Virus record (IMG/VR): IMGVR_UViG_3300027734_000116
Span: 1 to 46,046 of that record
Source of the DNA: a virus
Direction: 5' to 3' (one strand)
Length of the DNA stretch: 46,046 nucleotides
The notes beneath the pieces are model-generated. The model saw nothing but the letters and a program-made list of their open reading frames with translations. It was not told where the DNA came from and searched no databases. This document shows, piece by piece, positions 1-8,718 of this stretch (the stretch's first letter is position 1; the number at the start of each line of letters is the position of its first letter). The position numbers and the translations under genes are program-made.

Positions 1-1701
1 AAATATTGCTGCACTTGTTGTTCCAACATTTGTAACAGTTGCAGGAGAACCTGAAGCACCTGTAACTGTTGTTCCAACAGAAATTGTAGCAGCTTGACCT
101 GCTCCCCCTGGTGATCCAGAAGTACCAGCAGAGCCTGACGTACCAGAAGATCCAACAGGACCTCCAGCACCAGATGTTCCTGATGATCCTGAAGTTCCTG
201 TTGCACCACTTGTAGCAGAAGTACCTGCACTTCCACCAAGTCCACTAGAACCAGACGAACCAGAAGTTCCTGCTGTTCCAGTTAATCCACTTGTTCCATT
301 ACTTCCACTAATTCCAGAACTACCTGAAATTCCTGAAGATCCTGATGTTCCTGTTGCACCACTAGATGCAGAGGTACCAGCACTACCACTAGTTCCAGAA
401 GAACCTGATGAACCACTAGAACCAGAAGAACCAGAAGTTCCTGATGTACCTATTGTTCCATCAACTCCAGAACTACCTGAAGATCCTGCTGTTCCATCAA
501 TACCACTAGTACCATTAATGCCAGAAGTTCCTGCACTACCACTAGAACCAGAAGAACCTGATGTTCCAGATAAACCACTAGATCCTGATGTTCCTGCTGT
601 ACCATCTCCTCCAGCAGCACCTGTTAAGTTAACTATCCAAGATGAGAATGTTCCTGATCCTAAAACAGATGTAACATTAACAACTAAACCTCCTCCAACA
701 CTATCGTAAAAAGTAACAGTACCAACCATAAAGTTGGAGCTGTTGTATACAATTGATAATTCTTGACCTATAGTATATGCAAGTCCTGTTCCAACAGTTA
801 ATGATTGTGATATTATACCAATAGTTAATCCAGTAGTTGAACTTGTTTTATATCTATCTCCTGAAAGTCCTGAAGAACCTGATGTACCATTTGATCCTGT
901 TACACCAGATGTACCAGCTATACCACTTGTACCAGATGTACCATGAGTTCCATTAATACCTGTTGTTCCACTAGTTCCATTTGTTCCACTAGTGCCATTG
1001 ATTCCAGAAGTTCCATTGGTTCCTGAACTAGCAGATGTACCACTAGTTCCAGTGGTTCCATTTGTACCATTAAGACCAGTAGTACCACTTGATCCATTTT
1101 CTCCTGACGTACCAGATGAGCCTGATGTACCAGATATTCCTGAAGTTCCAGTAGTTCCTGATGTACCAATAGTTCCTGATTGTCCAGAAGTGCCACTAGT
1201 TCCAGTAGTTCCTGAAGTTCCACCTGAACCACTAGTACCATTTGTTCCATTCATTCCTGCTGTACCAGCTGATCCTGATGTTCCAGATGCTCCTGAAGAA
1301 CCACTTGATCCAGACGAGCCAGATGTTCCATTTGCGCCAGTAGTACCACTTGTACCAGACTCTCCTTGAGAGCCAGTTGATCCTGATATTCCAGAACTTC
1401 CTGAAGTACCACCAGATCCATTTTGACCAGATGTTCCAGACGTGCCACTTAACTCTTGAATATTTCCAATTGCTTCATCTATCTGCTCAATAGCAGTTGT
1501 TAAATCTGTAAGAGTTTGTATTCCTGTATTTGGAAGATTAGGCCCTACGTAAGTTACATCATTAGAGCTAATTCCACAATTTGAATTGGTGTTACAGCCA
1601 CATTGACCACTGCAAGAGATTACACCACAACACCCACAACCTTGTTGTGAGGTAGTGTATATCACTTCATTGTAACATGGCATTCCTGGTAAACAAGACA
1701 T
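1..1701 (-). CDS. Collagen-like fibre protein, C-terminus cut by window edge
   Basis: The open frame runs 567 codons from an ATG at 1701 to the left edge with no stop. Residues 1-84 form a Cys-rich head (pattern CGCCG...CSGQCGC, about 11 Cys) followed by a short helical stretch. About 85-280 is a continuous Gly-X-Y collagen-like block dominated by GTSG/GSSG triplets. About 280-361 is a non-collagen beta-rich domain (starts [10 protein letters not shown]). A second Gly-X-Y block follows, then near the edge a segment with [20 protein letters not shown], a pattern common in phage tail-fibre repeats. Its place at the end of the virion operon suggests a trimeric tail or capsid fibre used in host or mucus adhesion; that role is inferred. 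Opposite-strand Pro/Val-rich frames here are shadows of the repeats. Confidence 0.85.
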   Translation of the reverse strand, partial: MSCLPGMPCYNEVIYTTSQQGCGCCGVISCSGQCGCNTNSNCGISSNDVTYVGPNLPNTGIQTLTDLTTAIEQIDEAIGNIQELSGTSGTSGQNGSGGTSGSSGISGSTGSQGESGTSGTTGANGTSGSSGSSGSSGASGTSGSAGTAGMNGTNGTSGSGGTSGTTGTSGTSGQSGTIGTSGTTGTSGISGTSGSSGTSGENGSSGTTGLNGTNGTTGTSGTSASSGTNGTSGINGTSGTNGTSGTTGINGTHGTSGTSGIAGTSGVTGSNGTSGSSGLSGDRYKTSSTTGLTIGIISQSLTVGTGLAYTIGQELSIVYNSSNFMVGTVTFYDSVGGGLVVNVTSVLGSGTFSSWIVNLTGAAGGDGTAGTSGSSGLSGTSGSSGSSGSAGTSGINGTSGIDGTAGSSGSSGVDGTIGTSGTSGSSGSSGSSGSSGTSGSAGTSASSGATGTSGSSGISGSSGISGSNGTSGLTGTAGTSGSSGSSGLGGSAGTSATSGATGTSGSSGTSGAGGPVGSSGTSGSAGTSGSPGGAGQAATISVGTTVTGASGSPATVTNVGTTSAAIF

Positions 1702-1705
1702 ATTA

Positions 1706-1972
1706 TTATTTGTTTATTAAGATTATTACTTTACTTCCAATCATCTCTACAGTGAAGTTTATACAATAGTCAGGGTTACACTGTTTATACTCTAGTATTC
1801 TTTGGTAGTTCAATAAGTCTTGAATTACCTCTCCAGAGATATAATGATTTAAGGAATATATGATATTGTTGTATTCATAATTAGCTAGCTCTGCTAGTCT
1901 ATTATTAATATCTTGAAGCAACACAGGGATGCTTCCATAATATAAGGAATTAGTTAGCCTTGGTGTTAGCAT
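1706..1972 (-). CDS. Small hypothetical protein (88 aa)
   Basis: This is an 88-residue protein I do not recognise, rich in Asn, Tyr and Ile, with a predicted helical middle ([18 protein letters not shown]) and a hydrophobic beta-like end (VIILINK). It lies 4 bases upstream of the collagen-like fibre gene, and its start overlaps the end of the Cys-rich small gene upstream. The tight packing in the virion operon supports a real gene, perhaps a tail or fibre accessory. No function can be read from the sequence. Confidence 0.6.
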   Translation of the reverse strand: MLTPRLTNSLYYGSIPVLLQDINNRLAELANYEYNNIIYSLNHYISGEVIQDLLNYQRILEYKQCNPDYCINFTVEMIGSKVIILINK

Positions 1973-2087
1973 CTTGTTGTTGTTTTATTTCTTCTTGCTT
2001 AACAGCATAATTACATGCTGAGCAATATCCATTTGTTAGTTGACATCCACATCCCACCTTAGTGTGACATCTTTTACAATTAGCCAT
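1950..2087 (-). CDS. Tiny Cys-rich putative zinc-binding protein (45 aa)
   Basis: The start at 2087 overlaps the TAA of the upstream gene (TAATG), and the stop lies inside the start of the downstream gene. The product has six Cys in two clusters, CKRCHTKVGCGC and CSACN, plus a His, which fits one small zinc ribbon or knuckle. The tail is Lys/Gln-rich. The coupled start and dense Cys pairs make chance unlikely. Small Cys-pair proteins of this sort are common near phage structural genes; the role is unknown. Confidence 0.6.
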   Translation of the reverse strand: MANCKRCHTKVGCGCQLTNGYCSACNYAVKQEEIKQQQDANTKAN

Positions 2088-2644
2088 TATACAAAATTAT
2101 TTATGTAGTTATTTCCTGAACAACCACAGTTAGCTCTAATGAAATTATCTAACATCATGTCTGCTTGCGCATACAACTTATTAGCTGTAGCAATAGCAGA
2201 GTTATTAGCAGCTGCAATTGATCCTTGAATCAAGTAATAAATACTATTTAATGTAACCTTTGCTTGTGTTCTAATAGGACCATCACATACCATCATATCA
2301 AGTTTCATAAATGCATTATCAAACTTCTCTTGAATCTGAGCAGTACGCATAATATTATGCTCTACATGATATGTTGCAGCAGGAGATATTGAATATACAA
2401 TAAAGTATACACCATCTGGCAAAGGAGCCAATGGTTGACCTACAGCTGTCAATCCTAATGATGTAGAATTAAATACATTAAAATCATCAGGAGTAAAAGG
2501 TAAACTTGCTATAACTGTAGTGTTAGGTATTGTTATTTCAATAGTTGGGGCCACTGGCACACCAACATATACTGATATATCAGCAACACCTAATGTTAAA
2601 GTGTTGTAGGTATTTATTACTAGAAAATCTAAAGTTGTTGCCAT
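2087..2644 (-). CDS. Putative virion protein (185 aa)
   Basis: The product has 185 residues. The N-terminal half is beta-rich with many Thr, Val and Pro (VPVAPTIEITIPNTTVIASL), like an immunoglobulin-type or beta-sandwich tail domain. The C-terminal half is helical (residues about 95-170, including an Ala/Asn-rich stretch) and ends with CGCSGNNY. It sits between a 379-residue virion protein and the fibre cluster, downstream of a terminator hairpin, so it may be a tail or collar component. I cannot assign it to a named family. Confidence 0.65.
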   Translation of the reverse strand: MATTLDFLVINTYNTLTLGVADISVYVGVPVAPTIEITIPNTTVIASLPFTPDDFNVFNSTSLGLTAVGQPLAPLPDGVYFIVYSISPAATYHVEHNIMRTAQIQEKFDNAFMKLDMMVCDGPIRTQAKVTLNSIYYLIQGSIAAANNSAIATANKLYAQADMMLDNFIRANCGCSGNNYINNFV

Positions 2645-2648
2645 GCTG

Positions 2649-2697
2649 TTAAAAAATAATGCCAGAGGACAGAGATTATCCTCTTACCCTCTGGCAT
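2649..2697 (-). terminator. Intrinsic terminator between virion genes
   Basis: Read on the minus strand there is a perfect 10-bp stem (ATGCCAGAGG at 2659-2668 against CCTCTGGCAT at 2688-2697), with a further AGGA/TCCT pairing inside the loop. It is followed by TTATTTTTT. It lies between the stop of the 379-residue gene (2720) and the start of the 185-residue gene (2644), so it can stop or dampen transcription into the fibre genes. Confidence 0.8.
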
Positions 2698-2719
2698 AGG
2701 TTATATGACTCGCTTTTTA

Positions 2720-3859
2720 TTAAGGAATCAAGGTAGTAGTTGTACTAGTTGAAGGCCAAATAGTAGTAGTTGTACTAGTAGTTGAAGTGATTGGACCACT
2801 GTCATCAGTTACAGCACCTAAAGCAGCAACTAAGATATCTTCGATGTCTTGAGCTAAAGCTTGAGGAGCAGCAATAATAATAGTTGAATCTTCGTGGATA
2901 TAATCACCCCACTGATAAGCAGACTTATCATATTCGTTGAACTTGATATAGTAAGTATCGTATACAGTACCATCAGTTACCCAAGACTCAAAGTTCTCAT
3001 TGTAACCATTCATTCTGTATAGATGCTTCAAATATCCAGCTTGGTAGCTATAGAAGTTCTTCTCTAATTGTTGAATCTCAGCAGAAGTTCCAGATGGATA
3101 AGTTGCACGTTGAGTAACTTCCACTAGAGCCACATTGTTACAAGGATCTGCTACAATAAAGTCAGCAGTAGTAGCTGGACCAGAGAAGATGAAAGTTCTA
3201 AAGTACATACGATCATACTCCCAAGGGAATGCAGCGATATCACATGGCTGTCCATAAACAGTTAATGGCTTACCAGAGATACGTAAGATTGCAGATGCAT
3301 TATTACCAATACGTTGGAATTGATAGAACGTAGAGAATGAAATGTTGTCAGGGTTGTTACCTGGAGCATCCAAATTTAAGTGATAGATCAAATCATCGAT
3401 TAATGCAGGAACGTCAACATCAGTACAAGGATCTCCACCACAAGCTAAACAAGGAGCATTAACAGTTACACTACGAGTGAAACCATTGAAGTACAATGTG
3501 TTGATGTAAGAAGAAAATGCACGTAACGTTAAAGTTACAATTTCGCCTGGTTTTACAGTGAAATCAGTAATATCAGTTACTTGGTTAGCAGCAACAGGGT
3601 TACCTGTAACTTTATACCATTCAGTGATATTCTCAGAAGAGATCTTGTCAGAACGCTTCGAGCCTTGTAAATACGTATTAGTACGTCCTTGAGCAGCATA
3701 GAAATATGGAGCAGCACCAATGTTACCAGTGGTTGCAACAGCATACGTGTTCAAGTATAAACCAAACTGACCAGCAGTTAAGTTTTGCGTAGAACCAGTG
3801 CTAGGCAATGTGTTGCCTACTGGAACTACGAACAGGGTGGTTAATGAAAAATCAGCCAT
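2720..3859 (-). CDS. Putative virion structural protein with Thr/Ser-rich tail (379 aa)
   Basis: The protein is mainly beta-rich, with Cys pairs in the middle (APCLACGGDPC, about residues 135-145). The last 25 or so residues are a low-complexity Ser/Thr run (TSTTSTTTTIWPSTSTTTT). Its position between the connector-like gene and the fibre genes points to a tail, tube or appendage component. The family is not recognised with confidence. The Thr-rich end may be a flexible, possibly glycosylated surface tail; this is speculation. The start at 3859 follows an A/T-rich leader. A strong terminator follows the gene. Confidence 0.7.
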   Translation of the reverse strand: MADFSLTTLFVVPVGNTLPSTGSTQNLTAGQFGLYLNTYAVATTGNIGAAPYFYAAQGRTNTYLQGSKRSDKISSENITEWYKVTGNPVAANQVTDITDFTVKPGEIVTLTLRAFSSYINTLYFNGFTRSVTVNAPCLACGGDPCTDVDVPALIDDLIYHLNLDAPGNNPDNISFSTFYQFQRIGNNASAILRISGKPLTVYGQPCDIAAFPWEYDRMYFRTFIFSGPATTADFIVADPCNNVALVEVTQRATYPSGTSAEIQQLEKNFYSYQAGYLKHLYRMNGYNENFESWVTDGTVYDTYYIKFNEYDKSAYQWGDYIHEDSTIIIAAPQALAQDIEDILVAALGAVTDDSGPITSTTSTTTTIWPSTSTTTTLIP

Positions 3860-3879
3860 TTATATATTTGTTTAATTGT

Positions 3880-4611
3880 TTACTCGTTTGTTTGTATTCT
3901 GTACATTGAGCTCTGAACAGCAGATTGATTCTCAGTGTACATTGCAAGATTTTGAACTGTTAAATCTAAAATTTCATCTTCTAGATATAATTCTAATTCG
4001 CAATCTTGGTCAAAGGATGGTTGGCCATCTAACATTATATATCCAGTCTTATTGATATAATCAGGATATCTCATGTATGAAACGTATATACTTGTTGGTG
4101 TAAATGTACCATCTGTAAATACGCTTATTTCGTCTGTGCCTAAAAAGTTAAAAGATTCTTGATATTCAAATGATGGAGCATAATGAACATTATTTAGTAA
4201 AATGTTTAAATCTCCATGCTTTGCAAGATCTCTATTAATCCAAATCTTTCTACCTACACACCTTCCTTTGTCAGCTAAAAAATAACTATCAATATAAAAC
4301 ATGTAAGTTGGACATAGTAATGTAATGTCTGCTTGCCATTGATTTATTTGACTATTTATTAAGGTTAATGGTAATTGACCATCGTTGTAATTTACCACTA
4401 ACCTTTGTAAGTCTTCGTAACGTTTCTTAAACGCATCTAGACCAAGACCAGAAACTGTACTAAAACCATCTACCTTTTGTTTTATTAACTTAATCTGTGC
4501 CTCATTGAGTGCCAAGATTTTGTCTTCTAATGGTATTTGTTGATGTTCATTAGTAGATAGTTTATTTAGTTTTTGATCAATCTTATATAATAAACTATCT
4601 ACTGGGATCAT
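3880..4611 (-). CDS. Putative head-tail connector (ring/adaptor) protein (243 aa)
   Basis: Residues 1-80 are helical (MIPVDSLLYKIDQKLNKLST onward) and about 95-215 are mixed alpha/beta with a YMRYPDYINKTGYIMLDG segment. The end is a long helix (CELELYLEDEILDLTVQNLA). This plan, a beta core plus C-terminal helix with an RYPDYI...DG...CELELYLEDEI pattern, resembles ring or adaptor proteins of crAss-like phages as I recall them. It overlaps the upstream gene by 4 bases (ATGA). The connector role is inferred from position and this resemblance. Confidence 0.5.
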   Translation of the reverse strand: MIPVDSLLYKIDQKLNKLSTNEHQQIPLEDKILALNEAQIKLIKQKVDGFSTVSGLGLDAFKKRYEDLQRLVVNYNDGQLPLTLINSQINQWQADITLLCPTYMFYIDSYFLADKGRCVGRKIWINRDLAKHGDLNILLNNVHYAPSFEYQESFNFLGTDEISVFTDGTFTPTSIYVSYMRYPDYINKTGYIMLDGQPSFDQDCELELYLEDEILDLTVQNLAMYTENQSAVQSSMYRIQTNE

Positions 4612-5576
4612 ACTGTTGCTAATTTTTTACCTTTTAACTTTTGCTCTAAGATTAGTAAATCATCTTGATGATCTTCATCTGCAAGGTATTTAACTAATTC
4701 TTCTTCATCAATTGCCATTTCTAGTTCTCCCATATAAACCTTACCATTAGGTTTTACACGATAAATAGAATGTGTAATTGCTTGTTTAACTAAATCTTTA
4801 ATTGCAAGCAATTGGTCTTTCATATCTGCGAATCTATTGAAGACTTCAATTGGAGATAAACCTTGGTATTTTCCCTCTTTGAATTCAGTTTGTTTTAACA
4901 AGTTATCCACTTGGTTATAAACAACTTCTTCTTTAGTTTCTTCTGTTACAGGTAAGCCTAACATTCTTGCTACTTTCTTTTTCTTATCAGGAGACATAGA
5001 ATCAAACTTGACAATTGCCTTGTTGATTACTTGCTTCTTCTTGTAAAGAACTGCATTTTCAATCTCATCATCTACAACATAGAATTGTGTATCTGCTGGA
5101 TATTCTCCACGCTCCCAAGCTTGATATGAACTAGCAATAGTTGGATGAACTCTCAACCATGCAAATGCTAACTCTTGCATTGGATTAGTGAAATCAAAAT
5201 AGTTATCACCATCTAATAACTTTACAGCTTGTACGTGCATCATATCATCAATGCCTTGAGATAATCCATAGTTCCAAAACTTAGAACGAGGACCAAGATC
5301 AACATCACCTAGTGCATACTCTAAACGTTTGCGTAACTCTGTAACACGATCTATTTCTAGTTCGCGTTCTGTAGGATCAGCGATACGTCTGATATATGCA
5401 GCATCAGGATTCAATCCTGTACGATACTGACCATCCATTTCCTTGTAAGGATATTTAAAAACACCTGTACCTGGAACTCGTGTCAAACCTTCACGTGAAA
5501 GTCCACCTTGCATTGTCTGCAATTGTGAGTTGTTGTAATCTTTCTTAATAGTAGAAATTTTGCCTGTCTTACCCAT
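4608..5576 (-). CDS. Virion-associated protein downstream of the capsid gene (322 aa)
   Basis: The N-terminus is basic and disordered-looking (MGKTGKISTIKKDYNNSQLQ). The middle and C-terminal parts are helical and charged, and the end is highly acidic then basic (DDLLILEQKLKGKKLATV). It follows the major capsid gene across a structured 176-base spacer and precedes the connector-like gene with a 4-base overlap. A head-associated or internal (cargo) protein is plausible. I do not recognise a named domain. Its leader shares a roughly 30-base A-rich motif with the leader of the 413-residue acidic gene. Confidence 0.6.
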   Translation of the reverse strand: MGKTGKISTIKKDYNNSQLQTMQGGLSREGLTRVPGTGVFKYPYKEMDGQYRTGLNPDAAYIRRIADPTERELEIDRVTELRKRLEYALGDVDLGPRSKFWNYGLSQGIDDMMHVQAVKLLDGDNYFDFTNPMQELAFAWLRVHPTIASSYQAWERGEYPADTQFYVVDDEIENAVLYKKKQVINKAIVKFDSMSPDKKKKVARMLGLPVTEETKEEVVYNQVDNLLKQTEFKEGKYQGLSPIEVFNRFADMKDQLLAIKDLVKQAITHSIYRVKPNGKVYMGELEMAIDEEELVKYLADEDHQDDLLILEQKLKGKKLATV

Positions 5577-5752
5577 ATGTAGTTTAATTTTTAATTGGTT
5601 TTTAGCAGAGTGCTATCCATCGAAGGAATAGCGACCAGGGACACCCCAATCCAAGCACTCTGTATCAAGAACACTCTCCCCCATAGGAGGGAGGAGAGAG
5701 GGAGAGGTTCTTGTGCTTATCGATTGATAAGCGTGGGACAAAGTCCCATGTA
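5577..5752 (-). other. Highly structured spacer after the capsid gene: four hairpins and a shared leader
   Basis: There are four dyads in 143 bases. TGGGAC/GTCCCA lies at 5734-5748. GCTTATC-GATT-GATAAGC is at 5715-5732. CAAGAAC-ctctccc pairs with gggagag-GTTCTTG at 5666-5713, a 14-bp stem with one bulge. CAGAGTGCT/AGCACTCTG is at 5606-5662 with alternative inner pairing. The spacer is far more GC-rich than its surroundings. The final 28 bases before the next start carry the leader motif AAAAACCAATT...AAACTAC. It could be a 3' mRNA stabiliser, a processing site, a partial terminator or a small RNA. Confidence 0.65.
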
Positions 5753-7306
5753 TTAGAATTGAGGGATTTCTTCGATCAAGACTGTGCGAGACAAGTCTTC
5801 AATGAACACATCACAACGATCCTTCATCCAGATTTCGTATCCTGGGAATTTGTTCGCAGAACTCATACCTTGAGACTTAGCAAAGCCTAAGTGGTGACGA
5901 GTACCATCGATATAACCCCAAGTCATAGAAGGTGCACCCTTCATACGAACCTCACGAATGTTATTAACCATTGAACCATCAGACATTGGAGATACGTCAA
6001 ACACCATAAATACTGGAGTTGATTTCTTGTTTTGTCCAAATTCTAAGTTAGTTTGAGGAAGATCTAATTCTTTTAAGTGAATTAACTCAACACGACCAGT
6101 CTCACGAGTAACCATTGCATCGAATGCAAAGTTGTAAGTGATGTGTTGTCCTTCTCCTTGCATGTAACGATTACCTGAATCAGCCATGAAAGTTAAACCT
6201 GAATTCAAAGCATCAGTCTTAAGTGCTTGTTGGAACACGTCGAAGCCAGCTTCGTTAGTGTACATTTTAACACGACGATCCTTAACATCCACACGACGAT
6301 AGAATAAATCACCAAACACTGAACGAATCAAGTTAGCAGTGAATTCTCCACGATTGTATTGAACCAAGTTACCATTGTTACGCATACGATGGTATACACC
6401 AGCAGAAGTACGCTTCAATTCTTGCTTAGAACCATTAGACTTAACAGTACCTGGACGAGCCCAGATCATACGCTTAACCTTTAATTCTAACATAGACTTA
6501 CGCATCCAGAACTCAACGAATGGCTCCCACTTAACATCATTACGAGTTAAAGGAAGTTGGTTACGACGTTGAGGAGCATATACTAAGATATCTAAAGCTG
6601 AACCATCAGCATTAACTAACATCTTGTCATCAGCCCATTCAGTAATTTTGTGCTCATATCCATATGCAGAACTCAATGATTCGAACATAGTGATTTGCTC
6701 ACCTAAACGTGGCAATCCTAAAAGGTCTTGATCAAATTCACCAATAGCAGCATCAACTAATTCAAGCTCTAAACCAATCTGTAAGAATACAGGTGATACG
6801 AAGTCAACTTGAGGATTGTCAGTTACTAATGTGAAAGTGTATAAATAACCCATGTTCCATGGTTGAGGATCTTTGATCGCATACCAACGAGGACCATACT
6901 GACGAGTACCTACAGAAACGATTGCGTTCTTAGAGAATTCGTTAGTGTCAATAATCACTTGAAATTCTTGACCATCGATACCTGGCTTATCCAACTCTAA
7001 AGTGGAATCAGGAATGTCGATGATTTTAGGGAATTTGTAAGGAACTTGTACTTGCCACTTCCAAGCATCACTATTGTTGTCGATGTAGTAAGGAGTTGAC
7101 TTGTTGATCATGTCCAAGAAGTCATTGCTGTACAACGAACTCTGAGTGTACAAACTGATGATCTTCTTGTCATAGTCTGCTGGCTCAGTTGAGTGAAAGC
7201 TTTCCAAGTGGTTTGAATCTGTTAGTTTACCTACTGCACGTTTGTCCATAGACGCTACACGAGCATAAGTAAAGCCAGTTAAACCAGGGATAGTTTGAAT
7301 TGCCAT
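5753..7306 (-). CDS. Major capsid protein
   Basis: This 517-residue protein lies just downstream of the portal and an acidic scaffold-like gene, the standard place for the capsid subunit. The sequence, from MAIQTIPGLTGFTYARVASM onward, has the length and general look I associate with crAss-like major capsid proteins. It probably has the HK97 fold, which cannot be verified by eye. Codons are among the most C-ending in the left half, fitting high expression. It is followed by a hairpin-rich spacer that may protect or process its mRNA. The start at 7306 has an A-rich AACAAAAAATGG context. Confidence 0.75.
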   Translation of the reverse strand: MAIQTIPGLTGFTYARVASMDKRAVGKLTDSNHLESFHSTEPADYDKKIISLYTQSSLYSNDFLDMINKSTPYYIDNNSDAWKWQVQVPYKFPKIIDIPDSTLELDKPGIDGQEFQVIIDTNEFSKNAIVSVGTRQYGPRWYAIKDPQPWNMGYLYTFTLVTDNPQVDFVSPVFLQIGLELELVDAAIGEFDQDLLGLPRLGEQITMFESLSSAYGYEHKITEWADDKMLVNADGSALDILVYAPQRRNQLPLTRNDVKWEPFVEFWMRKSMLELKVKRMIWARPGTVKSNGSKQELKRTSAGVYHRMRNNGNLVQYNRGEFTANLIRSVFGDLFYRRVDVKDRRVKMYTNEAGFDVFQQALKTDALNSGLTFMADSGNRYMQGEGQHITYNFAFDAMVTRETGRVELIHLKELDLPQTNLEFGQNKKSTPVFMVFDVSPMSDGSMVNNIREVRMKGAPSMTWGYIDGTRHHLGFAKSQGMSSANKFPGYEIWMKDRCDVFIEDLSRTVLIEEIPQF

Positions 7307-7334
7307 TTTTTGTTTATGTTTAATTTAATAATTG

Positions 7335-8576
7335 TTAATTACTCCACCATGAGTTAGGCTTATCTGACTTGGAAGATTTTACACCTGAACTTTTAGTAGC
7401 TTGTCTTGCGACTTCACCAAACAGACTATCTGTCTTCTTGGTAACTCCTGATTTCTGAATGGTTGATAATGTTGGATCTTTTTCTAAAATCTTTAGAAGT
7501 AGAGCAACCTTCACTTTCATTTCGTGGTTCTCAGGACGCTTAAGTTCCAGAACAGTGCGATCAAAATCTGTTAAATTTTCACCAGAATTTGTTTTCCACT
7601 TTTCTGTTATTAAAAAATCTTGTAGTTCAGTTGCTAACTTTGGATTAAGAGGAATGCCATCAAACTCCTTTGCTTTAAGCTTATCTTGCAATATCGAAGT
7701 GACATTGTTTGAATATTGTTGCTTGTAAGCCTGTTGTTGTTGTAATTGGGCAGCTTTCTCTTGCTCCAGTTTTTGAAGCTTTACAGCTTCTTTTTTAACC
7801 AACACTTTATGATGTTTAGCAGCAACGCTTTCTAGATCACCATAATTTTTGAGTCTTTCGATCTCTGTTGTTATATCTTCAGGATCATAATCTTGATCTG
7901 CTAAAGTCTGTTTAATAATTGCTATTTGGTTTCCTTCGTCTGATAAATCTAGATCAGTGAATGATTGAATAGCGTTGTATGTGCCAAAGTAATCTTTAGG
8001 ATCAACTCCATTTACAAATATTGCAGTGAAGGCATTTTGATAATCTTCACCAAAACGTCCTATAAAGTTTTCTACAATCTCAGATGCACCTTTCTTCTTC
8101 TCAGATTCAAAGCGTTCTAAGAACTCTTCTGCTGTGTTAATATTTACATCTCCCTCGTCTTCATCTTTTGTGAAACCTCCTAATTTAAAAAGGTCTCTAG
8201 AAAATGCTGCGAAAGGGTTAATTGCATCATCATCTTCTTCTTCTTCAGATGTTGCTGCTTCTGGAGCTTCTTTAGCTTTTGCTATTGGAGCTGCCTCTTC
8301 TTCCTCTTCTTCTTCATCACCTCCTAATAAAAAGTCTGTGATTGATCGAGAATTATCTTCTTTCTTTTCTTCTTCTTCTTCAACCTTAGCAGAAGCTTTA
8401 GTTGCTTTAGGAGCTGGAGTTTCTTCAGCTTTAATATCTTTAATATCATCAGGACTTGCTGAGGCTGTATCAGGACCTAATAAATCATTTAATAGTTCTG
8501 TACTCCCCATACCCATTTCCATGGTATCCTGAATGCTGAAGTTCCCAATATTTGGGGTTTCTAAGTCATTGGCCAT
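7335..8576 (-). CDS. Acidic scaffold-like head protein (413 aa)
   Basis: Residues 1-130 are disordered and strongly acidic, with long Glu/Asp runs (KVEEEEEKKEDN, GGDEEEEEEEAA, SEEEEDDDAI). Residues 130-400 are helical, with a Gln/Lys coiled coil near 265-295 and a basic Ser-rich end (SSGVKSSKSDKPNSWW). Position between portal and capsid genes, acidity and coiled coil are what scaffolding proteins show, but in crAss-like phages such a protein could also be head cargo. The antisense Ser-rich frame at 8134-8532 is a shadow of the Glu runs. Confidence 0.6.
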   Translation of the reverse strand: MANDLETPNIGNFSIQDTMEMGMGSTELLNDLLGPDTASASPDDIKDIKAEETPAPKATKASAKVEEEEEKKEDNSRSITDFLLGGDEEEEEEEAAPIAKAKEAPEAATSEEEEDDDAINPFAAFSRDLFKLGGFTKDEDEGDVNINTAEEFLERFESEKKKGASEIVENFIGRFGEDYQNAFTAIFVNGVDPKDYFGTYNAIQSFTDLDLSDEGNQIAIIKQTLADQDYDPEDITTEIERLKNYGDLESVAAKHHKVLVKKEAVKLQKLEQEKAAQLQQQQAYKQQYSNNVTSILQDKLKAKEFDGIPLNPKLATELQDFLITEKWKTNSGENLTDFDRTVLELKRPENHEMKVKVALLLKILEKDPTLSTIQKSGVTKKTDSLFGEVARQATKSSGVKSSKSDKPNSWWSN

Positions 8577-8718
8577 ACGTAGTTTGTTTTTTTGAATTGG
8601 TTTTTCGATATAAAAATATGTTGTATTAAATTAATAACAAATAGAATATGCCCAAAATGGTTGAATATTCTAGATAATATAGCATTAATAAAATCTTCTC
8701 TAACCAAGATGGTTAGAA
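8577..8718 (-). other. Spacer between portal and acidic gene: hairpin and shared leader
   Basis: Next to the portal stop is a perfect dyad, TCTAACC-AAGAT-GGTTAGA at 8699-8717. On the minus strand it is followed by GAAGATTTTA, so it may be a weak terminator. At 8577-8608, just before the 413-residue gene, is the leader AAAAACCAATT...AAACTAC that also precedes the 322-residue gene. No small gene is evident. Confidence 0.5.

Noticed and set aside
992-1369. A Pro/Val-rich plus-strand frame and Leu/Val/Gln-rich minus-strand frames over the collagen repeats
   Set aside because: They are other-frame readings of the Gly-X-Y repeat DNA. The one frame open across the full 1701 bases encodes the collagen-like protein, and the operon direction is minus.
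8134-8532. Ser-rich plus-strand frame of 132 codons
   Set aside because: It is the antisense of the Glu-coding GAA/GAG runs in the acidic scaffold-like gene and lies against the transcription direction.
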